From assembly GCA_039888615.1 (NCBI GenBank), contig JBDQQS010000003.1: a stretch of 64,000 nucleotides of DNA; one strand, 5' to 3'. The notes beneath the pieces were generated by a model that had not been told where the DNA came from, searched no databases, and saw only the letters and a program-made list of their open reading frames with translations. The first letter of the stretch is position 1; each line of letters opens with the position of its first letter. The DNA comes from Flavimaribacter sp039888615. Lineage in GTDB: Bacteria; Pseudomonadota; Alphaproteobacteria; Rhizobiales; Rhizobiaceae. Of this stretch, positions 25,827 through 34,057 are shown piece by piece. A program made the position numbers and the translations under genes.

Positions 25827-27197
25827 TCAGGCGCCCGTCTTGCGCCTGTCGTCTTTCATATAGAGAAACGCAAGCAGCAGGATGACTGCGGATACGGCGG
25901 CGTTTCCCAGGAACACCACAGGAAAGCTTTTCGACATGGAAAACAGCGCGCTGCAATAGGCCACGCCGAACGTGCCGCCCAGAAGCTGCGCGCTCATGAC
26001 GATTCCGCCGACCTGACCATGCTTTTCCGGAGGCGTCATCTTCATCGCGGCGCTCCTTGGCGGCGCGAATATGAAGGTCACGCCAACGCCCCAGCAAAGC
26101 AGGCCGGGAACAAGAAGCAAGTAACTGTCGCGATCCATCGTCAGGCCGATCCAGACAAGCCCCGCCGTCACGGCGACCAGCGCGAACAGCACCAGCGGCC
26201 GGGCGCCGAAGCGATCGGCCAGGCGGCCCGACGGTCCCGCCAGTATCGGCACCGGGCCGACAGCGAGAAGCAGCGCCAGTCCCGCCATGAAAGGGCTCAT
26301 GTGCAAAACGTTCTGAAGGAACACAGCGCCGAAGACGATCATGGCCATCTTGCTGAACTGCGCCATGAAGATCACCAGATTGCACAGGGCGAACCCGGAA
26401 TTGGCGAAGAGATCGATCTCGATCAGCGGCGCAAAGCTGCGCCGCTCAACCACAATGAACGTCGCCGCCATCAGCAAACCGATCGCAATGAACGAGAGGA
26501 TCGACGGACTGAACCAGCCATGCGACGGCGCTTCCATCAGGGCGAAGGTCAGAACGCAAACGCATGTGACAAGACTGGCGAGTCCGATGATGTCAAACGG
26601 GCCCGTATTCAACCCTTTAGGCGTCTCGCGCCCGCCCGTGGCGACGATGCCCGCCACGAACACGACGACTGGAAGATTGATCCAGAAGATCCATCGCCAG
26701 GACAGAATATCGGTAAAAAATCCGCCGATGAGCGGGCCGAGCGCCAGGAAGGTCGTGCCGATCGCGCCGTAAATTCCAAGCGCTGTTCCTCTCTCTTCCG
26801 GCGGGAAAGGCATCGTGGCGAGCGCCATGGATAACGGGAAAATCGCCGCGGCGCCGATGCCCTGGATGGCGCGGGCCGCGATCAGCCAGGTTCCGTTCTC
26901 TGAAAATCCGCAGGCAAGCGACGACAGGGCGAACACTGCGAGGCTCGCCAGGAACAGCCTGCGATGGCCCAAAATATCGCCGAGCTTGCCGCCGGCGGCG
27001 GCCAGCGATGCGAAGACGAGCAAATAGGCGTTGATGGCCCAGTGCGACGCGCCTTCCGACATGACGAGGTCGCGGCGTATCGTCGGCAGCGCCACCCCGA
27101 CCACTGTTTCGTCGAGAAGTATGATGCCGATGACGCCTCCCATCGCGGCGAGCATCCACCATTTCCGGCTGTCCGGTCTTCCGATTGAAGCCGCCAT
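25827..27197 (-). CDS. MFS transporter, DHA2-type drug/proton antiporter
   Basis: A 456-aa protein with about 13-14 membrane segments. The DHA2 features are LLDETVVGVALPTIRRDL in helix 1 (motif D1-like), GGKLGDILGHRRLFL in the loop 2-3 motif A, and LGPLIGGFFTDILSWRWIFWINLP (motif C followed by the usual WRWIF). The likely role is export of toxic small molecules. It is divergent from the SDR gene with an 88-bp shared promoter region, and tail-to-tail with the esterase gene. Confidence 0.88.
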   Translation of the reverse strand: MAASIGRPDSRKWWMLAAMGGVIGIILLDETVVGVALPTIRRDLVMSEGASHWAINAYLLVFASLAAAGGKLGDILGHRRLFLASLAVFALSSLACGFSENGTWLIAARAIQGIGAAAIFPLSMALATMPFPPEERGTALGIYGAIGTTFLALGPLIGGFFTDILSWRWIFWINLPVVVFVAGIVATGGRETPKGLNTGPFDIIGLASLVTCVCVLTFALMEAPSHGWFSPSILSFIAIGLLMAATFIVVERRSFAPLIEIDLFANSGFALCNLVIFMAQFSKMAMIVFGAVFLQNVLHMSPFMAGLALLLAVGPVPILAGPSGRLADRFGARPLVLFALVAVTAGLVWIGLTMDRDSYLLLVPGLLCWGVGVTFIFAPPRSAAMKMTPPEKHGQVGGIVMSAQLLGGTFGVAYCSALFSMSKSFPVVFLGNAAVSAVILLLAFLYMKDDRRKTGA

Positions 27198-27285
27198 GAG
27201 AAGTTATTTCCCCGCGTCCCGTTTTTGCACTGGCGGTCCAGTCCCTGAATCCTAACTTTGGAGATATGAACAGGAGTTTGCAACA

Positions 27286-27984
27286 ATGACTGAAAGTACA
27301 GCGCTCATTGTCGGCGTCGGCGACGGATTGTCGGCGTCTCTGGCCCGCCTGCTGCATGCGAACGGCTATCGTCTGACGCTGGCGGCGAGAAACACCGACA
27401 AGTTGGAAAAGCTCGCAGACGAAACGGAAGCTGAAACCATTGCCTGCAACGCAGCCGATGTCGACGATGTCCAACGGCTTTTTGCCTCGATCGGCGATCG
27501 ACTTGACGTCGTGGTCTACAATCCGTCCGCCCGGGTTCGCGGTCCGATCGCGGAACTCGATCCGGAAGCTGTCAGAAACGCCATCGAAGTTACGGCGTTC
27601 GGCGCCTTTCTCGTCGGCCAGGCGGCTGCGCGACGGATGCTGGACCAGGACGGCGAAAACGGCGTGCGCGGCACGATCCTCTTCACTGGCGCTTCGGCTG
27701 GTGTGAAAGGATTTCCCAATTCCGCCTCTTTCGCCATGGGCAAGTTCGCCCAGCGCGGCCTGGCGCAGTCCATGGCGCGCGAACTCCATCCGCAGGGCGT
27801 CCATGTCTGTTGGGTCAACATAGATGGAGGAATCCGCAATCCGGGCAGGACCGAAGCGCCGGACAATCCTGATTCCATGCTCGATCCGGATGCGATCGCC
27901 GAGAGCTATTTGTCTATCATTCGGCAGCACCGATCGGCCTGGTCGAACGAACTCAGCCTGCGCCCCTGGGTCGAGCGCTTCTGA
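27286..27984 (+). CDS. SDR-family protein with Tyr-to-Phe change in the active site
   Basis: A 232-aa short-chain dehydrogenase/reductase fold. The cofactor loop is VGVGDGLSASLA (variant of TGxxxGxG), the NNAG-type strand reads VVYNPSA, and the catalytic segment has Ser in TGASAG. The Y-x-x-x-K motif reads F-A-M-G-K (SASFAMGKFAQRG), so the general acid Tyr is replaced by Phe while Lys is kept. Activity may be reduced or altered; such F-x-x-x-K members exist in the superfamily. Start supported by AGGAG 9 nt upstream. Divergent from the MFS transporter, possibly a functional pair. Confidence 0.8.
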   Translation: MTESTALIVGVGDGLSASLARLLHANGYRLTLAARNTDKLEKLADETEAETIACNAADVDDVQRLFASIGDRLDVVVYNPSARVRGPIAELDPEAVRNAIEVTAFGAFLVGQAAARRMLDQDGENGVRGTILFTGASAGVKGFPNSASFAMGKFAQRGLAQSMARELHPQGVHVCWVNIDGGIRNPGRTEAPDNPDSMLDPDAIAESYLSIIRQHRSAWSNELSLRPWVERF

Positions 27985-27999
27985 TTCTTTAAGGGCAAG

Positions 28000-28740
28000 C
28001 TACTCGACGTAGAGTAACCGTAGGTGATCGATCGCATCATTGTCGAGACGCAGCACTTTCTCCGCATAGCTGTCGAACGATCCATAGGTCGCATCGACGG
28101 ATTCGAAGGCTGCCTCCAGGTAGGCCTGATCGACCATCTCGATCGCCTTGCGCGCCTCATCGGGCAGATGATCGAGCAGGCCGGTGCCTTTCCAGTGGTC
28201 ATTTGTCAGCAGATAGTCGTGCATGATGTCGTCCATATGCACGCCCAGCAAACGAAGTATGATGGCTGCGCTGAAGCCGGTCCTGTCCTTGCCCGCGGTG
28301 CAATGAAACAGCAACGGAGTCTCGTCATCCGCGAGAAGCCCGATCAGATTGCCGAACGCGCCGATCCGCCTCGAACCGAAGACGCGATAGATATCCACCA
28401 TGACGTCGCGGGTTTTGACGCCTTCCGTCGCATTTGTTCCAAACAACGCTCCGGTATGGGCTTTCAATGTCGGCTCGATAGGCAACGGATGGATGCGTCC
28501 CACCACTCCGTCGATCGCCGAAGGCGCGCTCGCGCTTTCCGTCACGCCCCTGAAGTCGCATACAACGGCGATGCCGAGCGCCTTCAACTGCGCGCGTCCA
28601 CGCTCCGTGACGCCGCTGAGCCTGGCGCTTCGATAGAGTTTCCCGCGCCGAATCCTGCCGCCTTCTGAAGTCGGCAGGCCACCGAGATCACGCAAATTGC
28701 TTGCGCCGTCCACCTCTATGATGCGTGTCGCCGTTGTCAT
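28000..28740 (-). CDS. Tyrosine phosphatase family protein (PtpB/Y_phosphatase3-like)
   Basis: A 246-aa protein. The P-loop is HCTAGKDRTG (C-x5-R with the following Thr/Gly), preceded by the N-terminal family block NLRDLGGLPTSEGGRIRRGK and LYRSARLSG. This matches the bacterial tyrosine/lipid phosphatase group that includes Mycobacterium PtpB. The start overlaps the HxlR regulator's stop by 4 nt (ATGA), so the two are expressed together. It ends 15 bp from the convergent SDR gene. Confidence 0.87.
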   Translation of the reverse strand: MTTATRIIEVDGASNLRDLGGLPTSEGGRIRRGKLYRSARLSGVTERGRAQLKALGIAVVCDFRGVTESASAPSAIDGVVGRIHPLPIEPTLKAHTGALFGTNATEGVKTRDVMVDIYRVFGSRRIGAFGNLIGLLADDETPLLFHCTAGKDRTGFSAAIILRLLGVHMDDIMHDYLLTNDHWKGTGLLDHLPDEARKAIEMVDQAYLEAAFESVDATYGSFDSYAEKVLRLDNDAIDHLRLLYVE

Positions 28741-29255
28741 CGTGTATTCCCCCTTGCGCGATTCTTCTCCAAGGCCTCCTCATAGGCCGCATTCAGCCGG
28801 TCCAGCACAGACGGTTTGCCGGTCTCGTCAGGTTTCGCATCGAGATGCAGAACCCGCAAGTCGTCCATGAACGCTTCCCATAGGTCCGGCCCGCCCTCCT
28901 CCAGCAATTGCGCCCTGACGCCGAGTTCCTCAGTCACCGGCAGGTGACGTCGTCCCCAGGCGCCGATCTGCGCCAGCACCGGAACCAGGTCGATCGCCGT
29001 TTCCGTCAGGCTGTAGATCGCTTTCTGCTTGTGGCTCGGATCGTCGCGTCTGGTGATCAGGCCGGTTTCGACCAGCCTCTTCAGCCGCGCCGCCAGAATA
29101 TTCGAGGCGATGCCCTCTTCGGACTGGTTGAGAAGCTCGCGGAAATGCCGTCGGTTGCCGAACATCATGTCGCGAATGATGACGAGGCTCCAGCGATCGC
29201 CGAGAATCTCCATCGTCAGATTGATGGGACAGCCGGACCTGAATTCAGATTTCAT
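28737..29255 (-). CDS. HxlR-family winged-helix transcriptional regulator
   Basis: A 172-aa protein. The diagnostic N-terminal block CPINLTMEILGDRWSLVIIR is followed by the winged helix (FRELLNQSEEGIASNILAAR, LVETGLITRRDD). The conserved Cys near residue 9 is the residue used for redox or electrophile sensing in characterised members. About 60 extra residues follow the HTH domain. It is divergent from the DHFR-like reductase gene and probably controls both directions through the GGTTGC/GCAACC half-sites in the 98-bp spacer. Confidence 0.9.
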   Translation of the reverse strand: MKSEFRSGCPINLTMEILGDRWSLVIIRDMMFGNRRHFRELLNQSEEGIASNILAARLKRLVETGLITRRDDPSHKQKAIYSLTETAIDLVPVLAQIGAWGRRHLPVTEELGVRAQLLEEGGPDLWEAFMDDLRVLHLDAKPDETGKPSVLDRLNAAYEEALEKNRARGNTR

Positions 29256-29275
29256 ATGGCGCCTCGTTCAAAACC

Positions 29276-29329
29276 GGTTGCAATATTAGATCAGTTATGG
29301 CACCTGGCAACCGATTTCAAAATGCAACC
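29276..29329. promoter_or_regulatory. GGTTGC/GCAACC half-sites between HxlR gene and reductase
   Basis: GGTTGCAA (29276-29283), GCAACC (29307-29312) and TGCAACC (29323-29329) lie in the short divergent spacer. The first and second form an inverted pair, and the third is a direct repeat of the second. Together they are a candidate operator for the adjacent HxlR regulator. Confidence 0.45.
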
Positions 29330-29353
29330 AGTGTACTTCATGCGGAGGAAGTC

Positions 29354-29899
29354 ATGCGCAAGCTCATCGCCTGGAACCTCATGTCGCTGGACGGCTGTTT
29401 CGAGGGAAGCACACCCTGGGAGCTCGGTTTCCACGAAGATGTCTGGGGCGAGGAACTGGAGGCGTTCTGCCTTGAACAGGCGGAAGACACAGGCGCTCTG
29501 CTGTTCGGTCGCAAAACCTGGCAAGGCATGGCGGAGTACTGGAAGACGGAAAAGGGGCCGATCGCCGACTTCATGAATTCCGTGGAGAAGTTTGTCGCGT
29601 CCCGTACTCTGCATTCAGCTGACTGGAACAATAGCGCCTTGCTGGGAGCCGACATCACAGACGCGGTTCGCGAGCTCAAGCAAAGAAGTGGCAAGAACAT
29701 CTATGTCTACGGCAGCGCAGACCTGTTGGCGACGCTCCTGCGCGATAATCTCGTCGACGAGATGCGTCTGTGCCTGGCGCCGGTCGTGCTCGGCTCCGGA
29801 ACGCCGCTCTTCAAACCCGCAGACAACAAACGATCGATGACCCTGCTGGAAACCAGGCCCCTGAAGAAAAACGGGGTGATTCTGCGTTACGCGCTCTGA
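29354..29899 (+). CDS. Dihydrofolate reductase-like (RibD C-terminal) reductase
   Basis: A 181-aa protein beginning MRKLIAWNLMSLDGCFEG, the typical start of the RibD_C/YyaP-type DHFR fold, with LLFGRKTWQGMAEYW (NADPH loop) and KNIYVYGSADLLATLLRDNL further on. It is a flavin- or pterin-type NAD(P)H reductase of unknown substrate. The ATG at 29354 is preferred over an upstream in-frame ATG because GGAGGAA lies just before it. Divergent from the HxlR regulator, which may control it. Confidence 0.85.
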   Translation: MRKLIAWNLMSLDGCFEGSTPWELGFHEDVWGEELEAFCLEQAEDTGALLFGRKTWQGMAEYWKTEKGPIADFMNSVEKFVASRTLHSADWNNSALLGADITDAVRELKQRSGKNIYVYGSADLLATLLRDNLVDEMRLCLAPVVLGSGTPLFKPADNKRSMTLLETRPLKKNGVILRYAL

Positions 29900-29918
29900 A
29901 AAAGGACGCGCAACAGGC

Positions 29919-31307
29919 TCAATCTTCCGCCAGCGCCGCGAGAATGCGAACCCAGGAGCGGATGCCCTTGTGGAAGCTCGAAAGGTCGTATTTTTCGTTG
30001 GGGCTGTGGATGCGGTTGTCGAACCGCGCGAAGCCCACCAGCAGGGAGTCGCATCCCAGTCGTTTCTTGAACTCGCCGATGATCGGGATAGAGCCGCCGG
30101 TTCCGGCGAGCGCCGCCTTCCGGCCCCACTCTTCGGTCAGCGCCCCGAGCGACTTGCGCAGGAAGGGGCTGTCCAGCGCCATGACCGTCGCCGGCGCCGC
30201 CGCGACATCGGTGAATGTCACGGAGCAATCGGTGGGGATGTTATTGCACACATGCGCCTTGAACGCGTCCCGCACCTTCTCCGGATCCTGCCCTTCGACC
30301 AGGCGGAACGAGATCTTGGCGTGCGCCTTCGCAGGGATCACCGTCTTGAAGCCATCGCCCATATAGCCGCCCCACAGGCCGTGGATTTCGCAGCTCGGCC
30401 GCGCCCAGACCTGCTCCAGCAAGGGAAAGTCGGTTTCTCCGGCCGGGATCGACAACCCGACATCACTGAGAAAACCTTCTTCGTCGAACGGAAGGCTTTG
30501 CCATTGCGCCCTCACCTCTTCGGGAAGCGGTCGCACTTCATCGTAGAAGCCGTCGATCGCGATGCTGCCGTCCGCGTGCCTCAAGCTGGCGATTACATCG
30601 CCCATCACCTGCAGGGCGTTGCGCGCAGCATTGCCGTATATGCCGGAGTGCAGGTCACGATCGGCGCAGGTGATTTCGATTTCCTGGCTCACCAGACCGC
30701 GCACCATGGTGATGATCGCCGGTGTGTCCCTGTCCCACATGTCCGTGTCGCAGACGAAGATCGCGTCGGCCGCCAGCTCGGCCGCCGTCTTGTCCAGAAA
30801 CGGCATGAGGTTCGGGCTGCCGGCCTCTTCCTCGCCCTCGAAGAGTACGCTCACGCCAACCGGCAATTTTCCAGTCACGGCCTTCCATGCCCGGCAGGCT
30901 TCGACGAATGTCATGAGCTGACCCTTGTCGTCCGACGCGCCGCGGGCGACGATCGCCGTATCGCCGTTCGGCAACGGTTTCATCACAGGTTCGAAAGGAT
31001 CGGTCTCCCACAGCGGCAGCGGGTCGACCGGCTGGACGTCGTAGTGGCCATAAAACAGGATATGCGGACCGCCGCTGGCGCGGTTATGACCGACCACCAT
31101 CGGATGGCCGTCCGTATCGCGGACAGAGGCGTCGAAACCCAGGCCTTCTAGATCCCGCGCGAGCCAGTCGGCTGCATCGCGGCAGTCTTGCGCATGGACC
31201 GCTTCGGTGGACACGCTTTTGATGCGGATCAACTCGAACAACCGTTCGAGGCTGGCGGGAAGAGATTCGTCCACATGGGCAAGCACTGCGTCCAGTTCGG
31301 TCGTCAT
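29919..31307 (-). CDS. M20-family dipeptidase / carboxypeptidase
   Basis: A 462-aa zinc peptidase. Metal ligands are visible in LFYGHYDVQPVDP (His, Asp), ARGASDDKGQL (bridging Asp), FEGEEEAGSPN (catalytic Glu and Glu ligand) and CDTDMWD; the late His sits in NRIHSPNEKY. The dimerisation lid begins at about residue 190. Two in-frame ATGs (31313 and 31307) follow a GGAGG; the second has the better 7-nt spacing. It follows the polyamine-type ABC genes closely (2 bp from the ATPase stop), so its substrate may be an imported amide or dipeptide. Confidence 0.88.
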   Translation of the reverse strand: MTTELDAVLAHVDESLPASLERLFELIRIKSVSTEAVHAQDCRDAADWLARDLEGLGFDASVRDTDGHPMVVGHNRASGGPHILFYGHYDVQPVDPLPLWETDPFEPVMKPLPNGDTAIVARGASDDKGQLMTFVEACRAWKAVTGKLPVGVSVLFEGEEEAGSPNLMPFLDKTAAELAADAIFVCDTDMWDRDTPAIITMVRGLVSQEIEITCADRDLHSGIYGNAARNALQVMGDVIASLRHADGSIAIDGFYDEVRPLPEEVRAQWQSLPFDEEGFLSDVGLSIPAGETDFPLLEQVWARPSCEIHGLWGGYMGDGFKTVIPAKAHAKISFRLVEGQDPEKVRDAFKAHVCNNIPTDCSVTFTDVAAAPATVMALDSPFLRKSLGALTEEWGRKAALAGTGGSIPIIGEFKKRLGCDSLLVGFARFDNRIHSPNEKYDLSSFHKGIRSWVRILAALAED

Positions 31308-31309
31308 CG

Positions 31310-32368
31310 TCATGCCTCCACCGGCAGAATGCAGCATTGCTCGAAATGCGGCGCAAGCACCGCCGAGCCGCCCTGTTCCATCGGGTCGGACAGGGGGCCG
31401 TTGGCTACCAGATCGCCTGCTGTCGACTGGCATTGGTACTGGTAGGCGCGTCCGAGATAGGTTCTCAGACCCAGCGTCACCGGCAGTCCCTCGCCCGACC
31501 GGCGCACCGACAGGCCGTCGGCCCGCGCCGCCAGCACGAATTCATCGGGTATCGGCCCGAGACTGTCCTGGGACAGGGCAATCGAACTACCGCCCTCAAC
31601 CTCGGCCGTCACCCGGTCTCCATCGCGCTCGCTCACCTTCATCGCAATGAGATTCTCGAATCCAACGAAGCGGGCGACAAAGGCGTTGGCCGGCCGCTGG
31701 TAAAGCACCTCCGGATGATCGAGTTGCATGATCTTGCCGGCGTTCATGATCGCCACACGGTCGGAGATGGAAAACGCCTCTTCCTGATCGTGCGTGACGT
31801 AGAGCGAGGTCGTGCCGTTCGCCCGCTGCAGCTTGCGGATTTCCACCCGCATGTCGATTCGCAGCTTGGCGTCGAGATTGGAAAGCGGCTCGTCGAACAT
31901 CAGAAGCGGCGGTTCGATGACCAGCGCGCGGGCCAGCGCAACGCGCTGCTTCTGGCCGCCCGAGAGCGCCGCAGGCAAACGCTCCGCATAGGGCGACAGG
32001 CCGACGCGATCGAGCATTTCGGACGCCCGCTTTCTGCGCTCGCTCGATCCGACGCTGCGCTGCTTCAGCCCGAAGGCGACGTTCTCCAGCACGCTCAGAT
32101 GCGGAAACAGGGCATAGTTCTGGAACACCAGGCCGATGTTTCTCGTATGGGCGGGCAGACGGGTGATATCCTTGTCGCCCAGCTTGATGCGGCCTTTCGT
32201 CGGTGGCAGGAAGCCGGCGACGAGGCGCAAGGTCGTCGTCTTGCCGCAGCCGCTGGAGCCGAGCAGCGAGACGAGTTCCCCGGCCTTCACCGAAAGCGAC
32301 AGGTCTTTCAGCACTTCCGTGTGGCCGTAGTGGGCGGTGATGGATTCGATATCGAGAGAAACGGTCAT
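31310..32368 (-). CDS. ABC importer ATPase, polyamine/thiamine-type (PotA-like)
   Basis: A 352-aa protein. Walker A is GSSGCGKTT, the signature is LSGGQKQRVALARAL, Walker B is LLMFDEPLSNLD and the switch is THDQEEA. A C-terminal TOBE domain (about residues 270-350) is present. It forms an importer with the two permeases and the binding protein immediately upstream. The genes are contiguous (0-4 nt gaps). Confidence 0.92.
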   Translation of the reverse strand: MTVSLDIESITAHYGHTEVLKDLSLSVKAGELVSLLGSSGCGKTTTLRLVAGFLPPTKGRIKLGDKDITRLPAHTRNIGLVFQNYALFPHLSVLENVAFGLKQRSVGSSERRKRASEMLDRVGLSPYAERLPAALSGGQKQRVALARALVIEPPLLMFDEPLSNLDAKLRIDMRVEIRKLQRANGTTSLYVTHDQEEAFSISDRVAIMNAGKIMQLDHPEVLYQRPANAFVARFVGFENLIAMKVSERDGDRVTAEVEGGSSIALSQDSLGPIPDEFVLAARADGLSVRRSGEGLPVTLGLRTYLGRAYQYQCQSTAGDLVANGPLSDPMEQGGSAVLAPHFEQCCILPVEA

Positions 32369-33157
32369 CTACTTGGTCAGGAATGTCAGGCCGAGGGTCG
32401 CTTCGACGATCGCCATCACGGCGACCGTCACCAGCATGAGAAGCACGGAAACGGAGGCGATGGTCGGATCGAAGAACTGCTCCATGTGCGCGAGAATCTG
32501 GATCGGCAGGGTGGAAATGCCGGGCCCGGTCAGGAACAGGGACACCGATACGTCGTTGAGCGAGGTGATAAAGGCGAGAATAAAGGCGGCGATGACGCCG
32601 GCGCGTATGTTCGGCAGCACGATGGTGAAGAAGGTTTTCAGCGGCGGGCTGCCAAGGCTGATCGCCGCCTCTTCGATTGAGAAGTCGAAGGAAGCGAGGC
32701 TGGCGCTCACCACGCGCACCGAATAGGGCAGCACCAGCAGCGCGTGACCGATCAGAAGCGTAAGGAAAATCGGCGTTTCAAGGCCAACGGTCACCGACTT
32801 CATCAAGGAAAATCCGAACACGATTTCCGGCACGAGGATCGGCAGCACATAGACCGTCGAAAGCCAGGAAGGCAGTTCGATTCGGTAGCGGTTGAGCGCA
32901 TAGGCCGCCGGAATGCCGACCAGCAGGGACAAGGCCGTGCCGGCAAAGGCAAGCTGAAAACTGGTGATCGCCGTCCTGCGAAACGCGCTCATCTCGAAGA
33001 TGTTCTCGAACCAGCGCAGTGTGAGGCCACGCGGCGGAAAGGTCAGATAGGTGGTGTCGCTGAGCGCGGATCCGATGATGATGACCAGCGGCGCCAGCAG
33101 AAAGAAGAAGACGATCGAAGCGAATACAATCAGGGCCGGATGGATGCGATAGGTCAT
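32369..33157 (-). CDS. ABC importer permease (PotC-like)
   Basis: A 262-aa protein with six predicted helices and the EAA coupling loop EEAAISLGSPPLKTFFTIVL (about residues 160-180). Typical PotC start (YRIHPALIVFASIVFFFLLAPLVIII). It ends one base before the ATPase start and begins 4 bp after the other permease. Confidence 0.9.
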   Translation of the reverse strand: MTYRIHPALIVFASIVFFFLLAPLVIIIGSALSDTTYLTFPPRGLTLRWFENIFEMSAFRRTAITSFQLAFAGTALSLLVGIPAAYALNRYRIELPSWLSTVYVLPILVPEIVFGFSLMKSVTVGLETPIFLTLLIGHALLVLPYSVRVVSASLASFDFSIEEAAISLGSPPLKTFFTIVLPNIRAGVIAAFILAFITSLNDVSVSLFLTGPGISTLPIQILAHMEQFFDPTIASVSVLLMLVTVAVMAIVEATLGLTFLTK

Positions 33158-33161
33158 GACC

Positions 33162-33986
33162 TCACACCGCCATCGGGTTCAGGCGCCGGGCGATCCGGCT
33201 CATGATCAGCACGATGCCGATCGTCACGACCACCATGATCGTGGCGATGGTCGAAGCGCCCACCCAGTCGAACGTCACCATCGCGCGCTGATACAGGAAG
33301 GTGCCCATCATCATCTGCCGCTCGCCGCCGAGAAGCTGCGGCGTCGCATAGGACGTAAAGCTGCCGGTGAACACGAGAACGGCGCCGACGATCAGTCCGG
33401 GCATGGCGAGCGGAAATACCACCTGCCGGAAGGTCGCCGCCGGCGAAGCGCCGAGCGAAATCGACGCCTCGACGACATCGTTCGGAATGCCCTCGAGCAC
33501 GCCGACCAGCGTCAGGATCATCAGCGGCACGAATAGATAGACCATGGCGATGATCACGGCGAATTCCGTATAGAGCATCGACAGAGGTTCCGCGATTGCA
33601 CCGATCCAGATCAGAAAATCGTTCAGAATGCCGTTCTTGCCGAGGATGATCAGCCAGGCGAAGGATCGCACCACAACGCCGGTCAGCAGGGGAAAGACGG
33701 CGGCGATGATCGCGATGCTCTTCAACCGCCCCGGCATGCGGGCGATCACATAGGCGGTGATGAAACCGATCACCAGGGAGATGGCTGTGGTGATCAGCGC
33801 CACCTCGATGGTCCGCCAGAGCACAGTGCGCCGGAAGCCGCTCTTGAAGAAAGCGATATAGGGCGCGAATGGTCCGGCGGACTCGCCAAACGTCGTGGCG
33901 ATGGTGCTCGCCACGGGGATGACCAGCAGCAGCAAAACCGCGAGGGTGGCGGGCAGCGCCAGGCTCCAGCTGCGGAAGTACTTCAT
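33162..33986 (-). CDS. ABC importer permease (PotB-like)
   Basis: A 274-aa protein with six predicted helices and the EAA loop VEASISLGASPAATFRQVVF. It is the first permease gene after the hairpin that follows the binding-protein gene. The pair of permeases and one ATPase indicates a type I importer for a polyamine-like or small cationic substrate. Confidence 0.9.
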   Translation of the reverse strand: MKYFRSWSLALPATLAVLLLLVIPVASTIATTFGESAGPFAPYIAFFKSGFRRTVLWRTIEVALITTAISLVIGFITAYVIARMPGRLKSIAIIAAVFPLLTGVVVRSFAWLIILGKNGILNDFLIWIGAIAEPLSMLYTEFAVIIAMVYLFVPLMILTLVGVLEGIPNDVVEASISLGASPAATFRQVVFPLAMPGLIVGAVLVFTGSFTSYATPQLLGGERQMMMGTFLYQRAMVTFDWVGASTIATIMVVVTIGIVLIMSRIARRLNPMAV

Positions 33987-34017
33987 CGGTCGATCACCCG
34001 GACGGTCTGCGTGACAT

Positions 34018-34045
34018 GCGGCTCCCGAGGATCATCGGGAGCCGC
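34018..34045 (-). terminator. Perfect 11-bp hairpin between binding-protein and permease genes
   Basis: GCGGCTCCCGA (34018-34028), loop of 6 nt, and TCGGGAGCCGC (34035-34045). No T-run follows on the minus strand, so it is more likely an mRNA-processing or stability hairpin that keeps binding-protein mRNA abundant, or a partial attenuator. Confidence 0.6.
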
Positions 34046-34057
34046 AAGAGTTTTGCT

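Noticed and set aside
25827..29899. A defence or mobile island between the cAMP locus and the purine island
   Set aside because: No integrase, transposase, direct repeats or tRNA boundary seen; the genes are ordinary metabolic and regulatory families.
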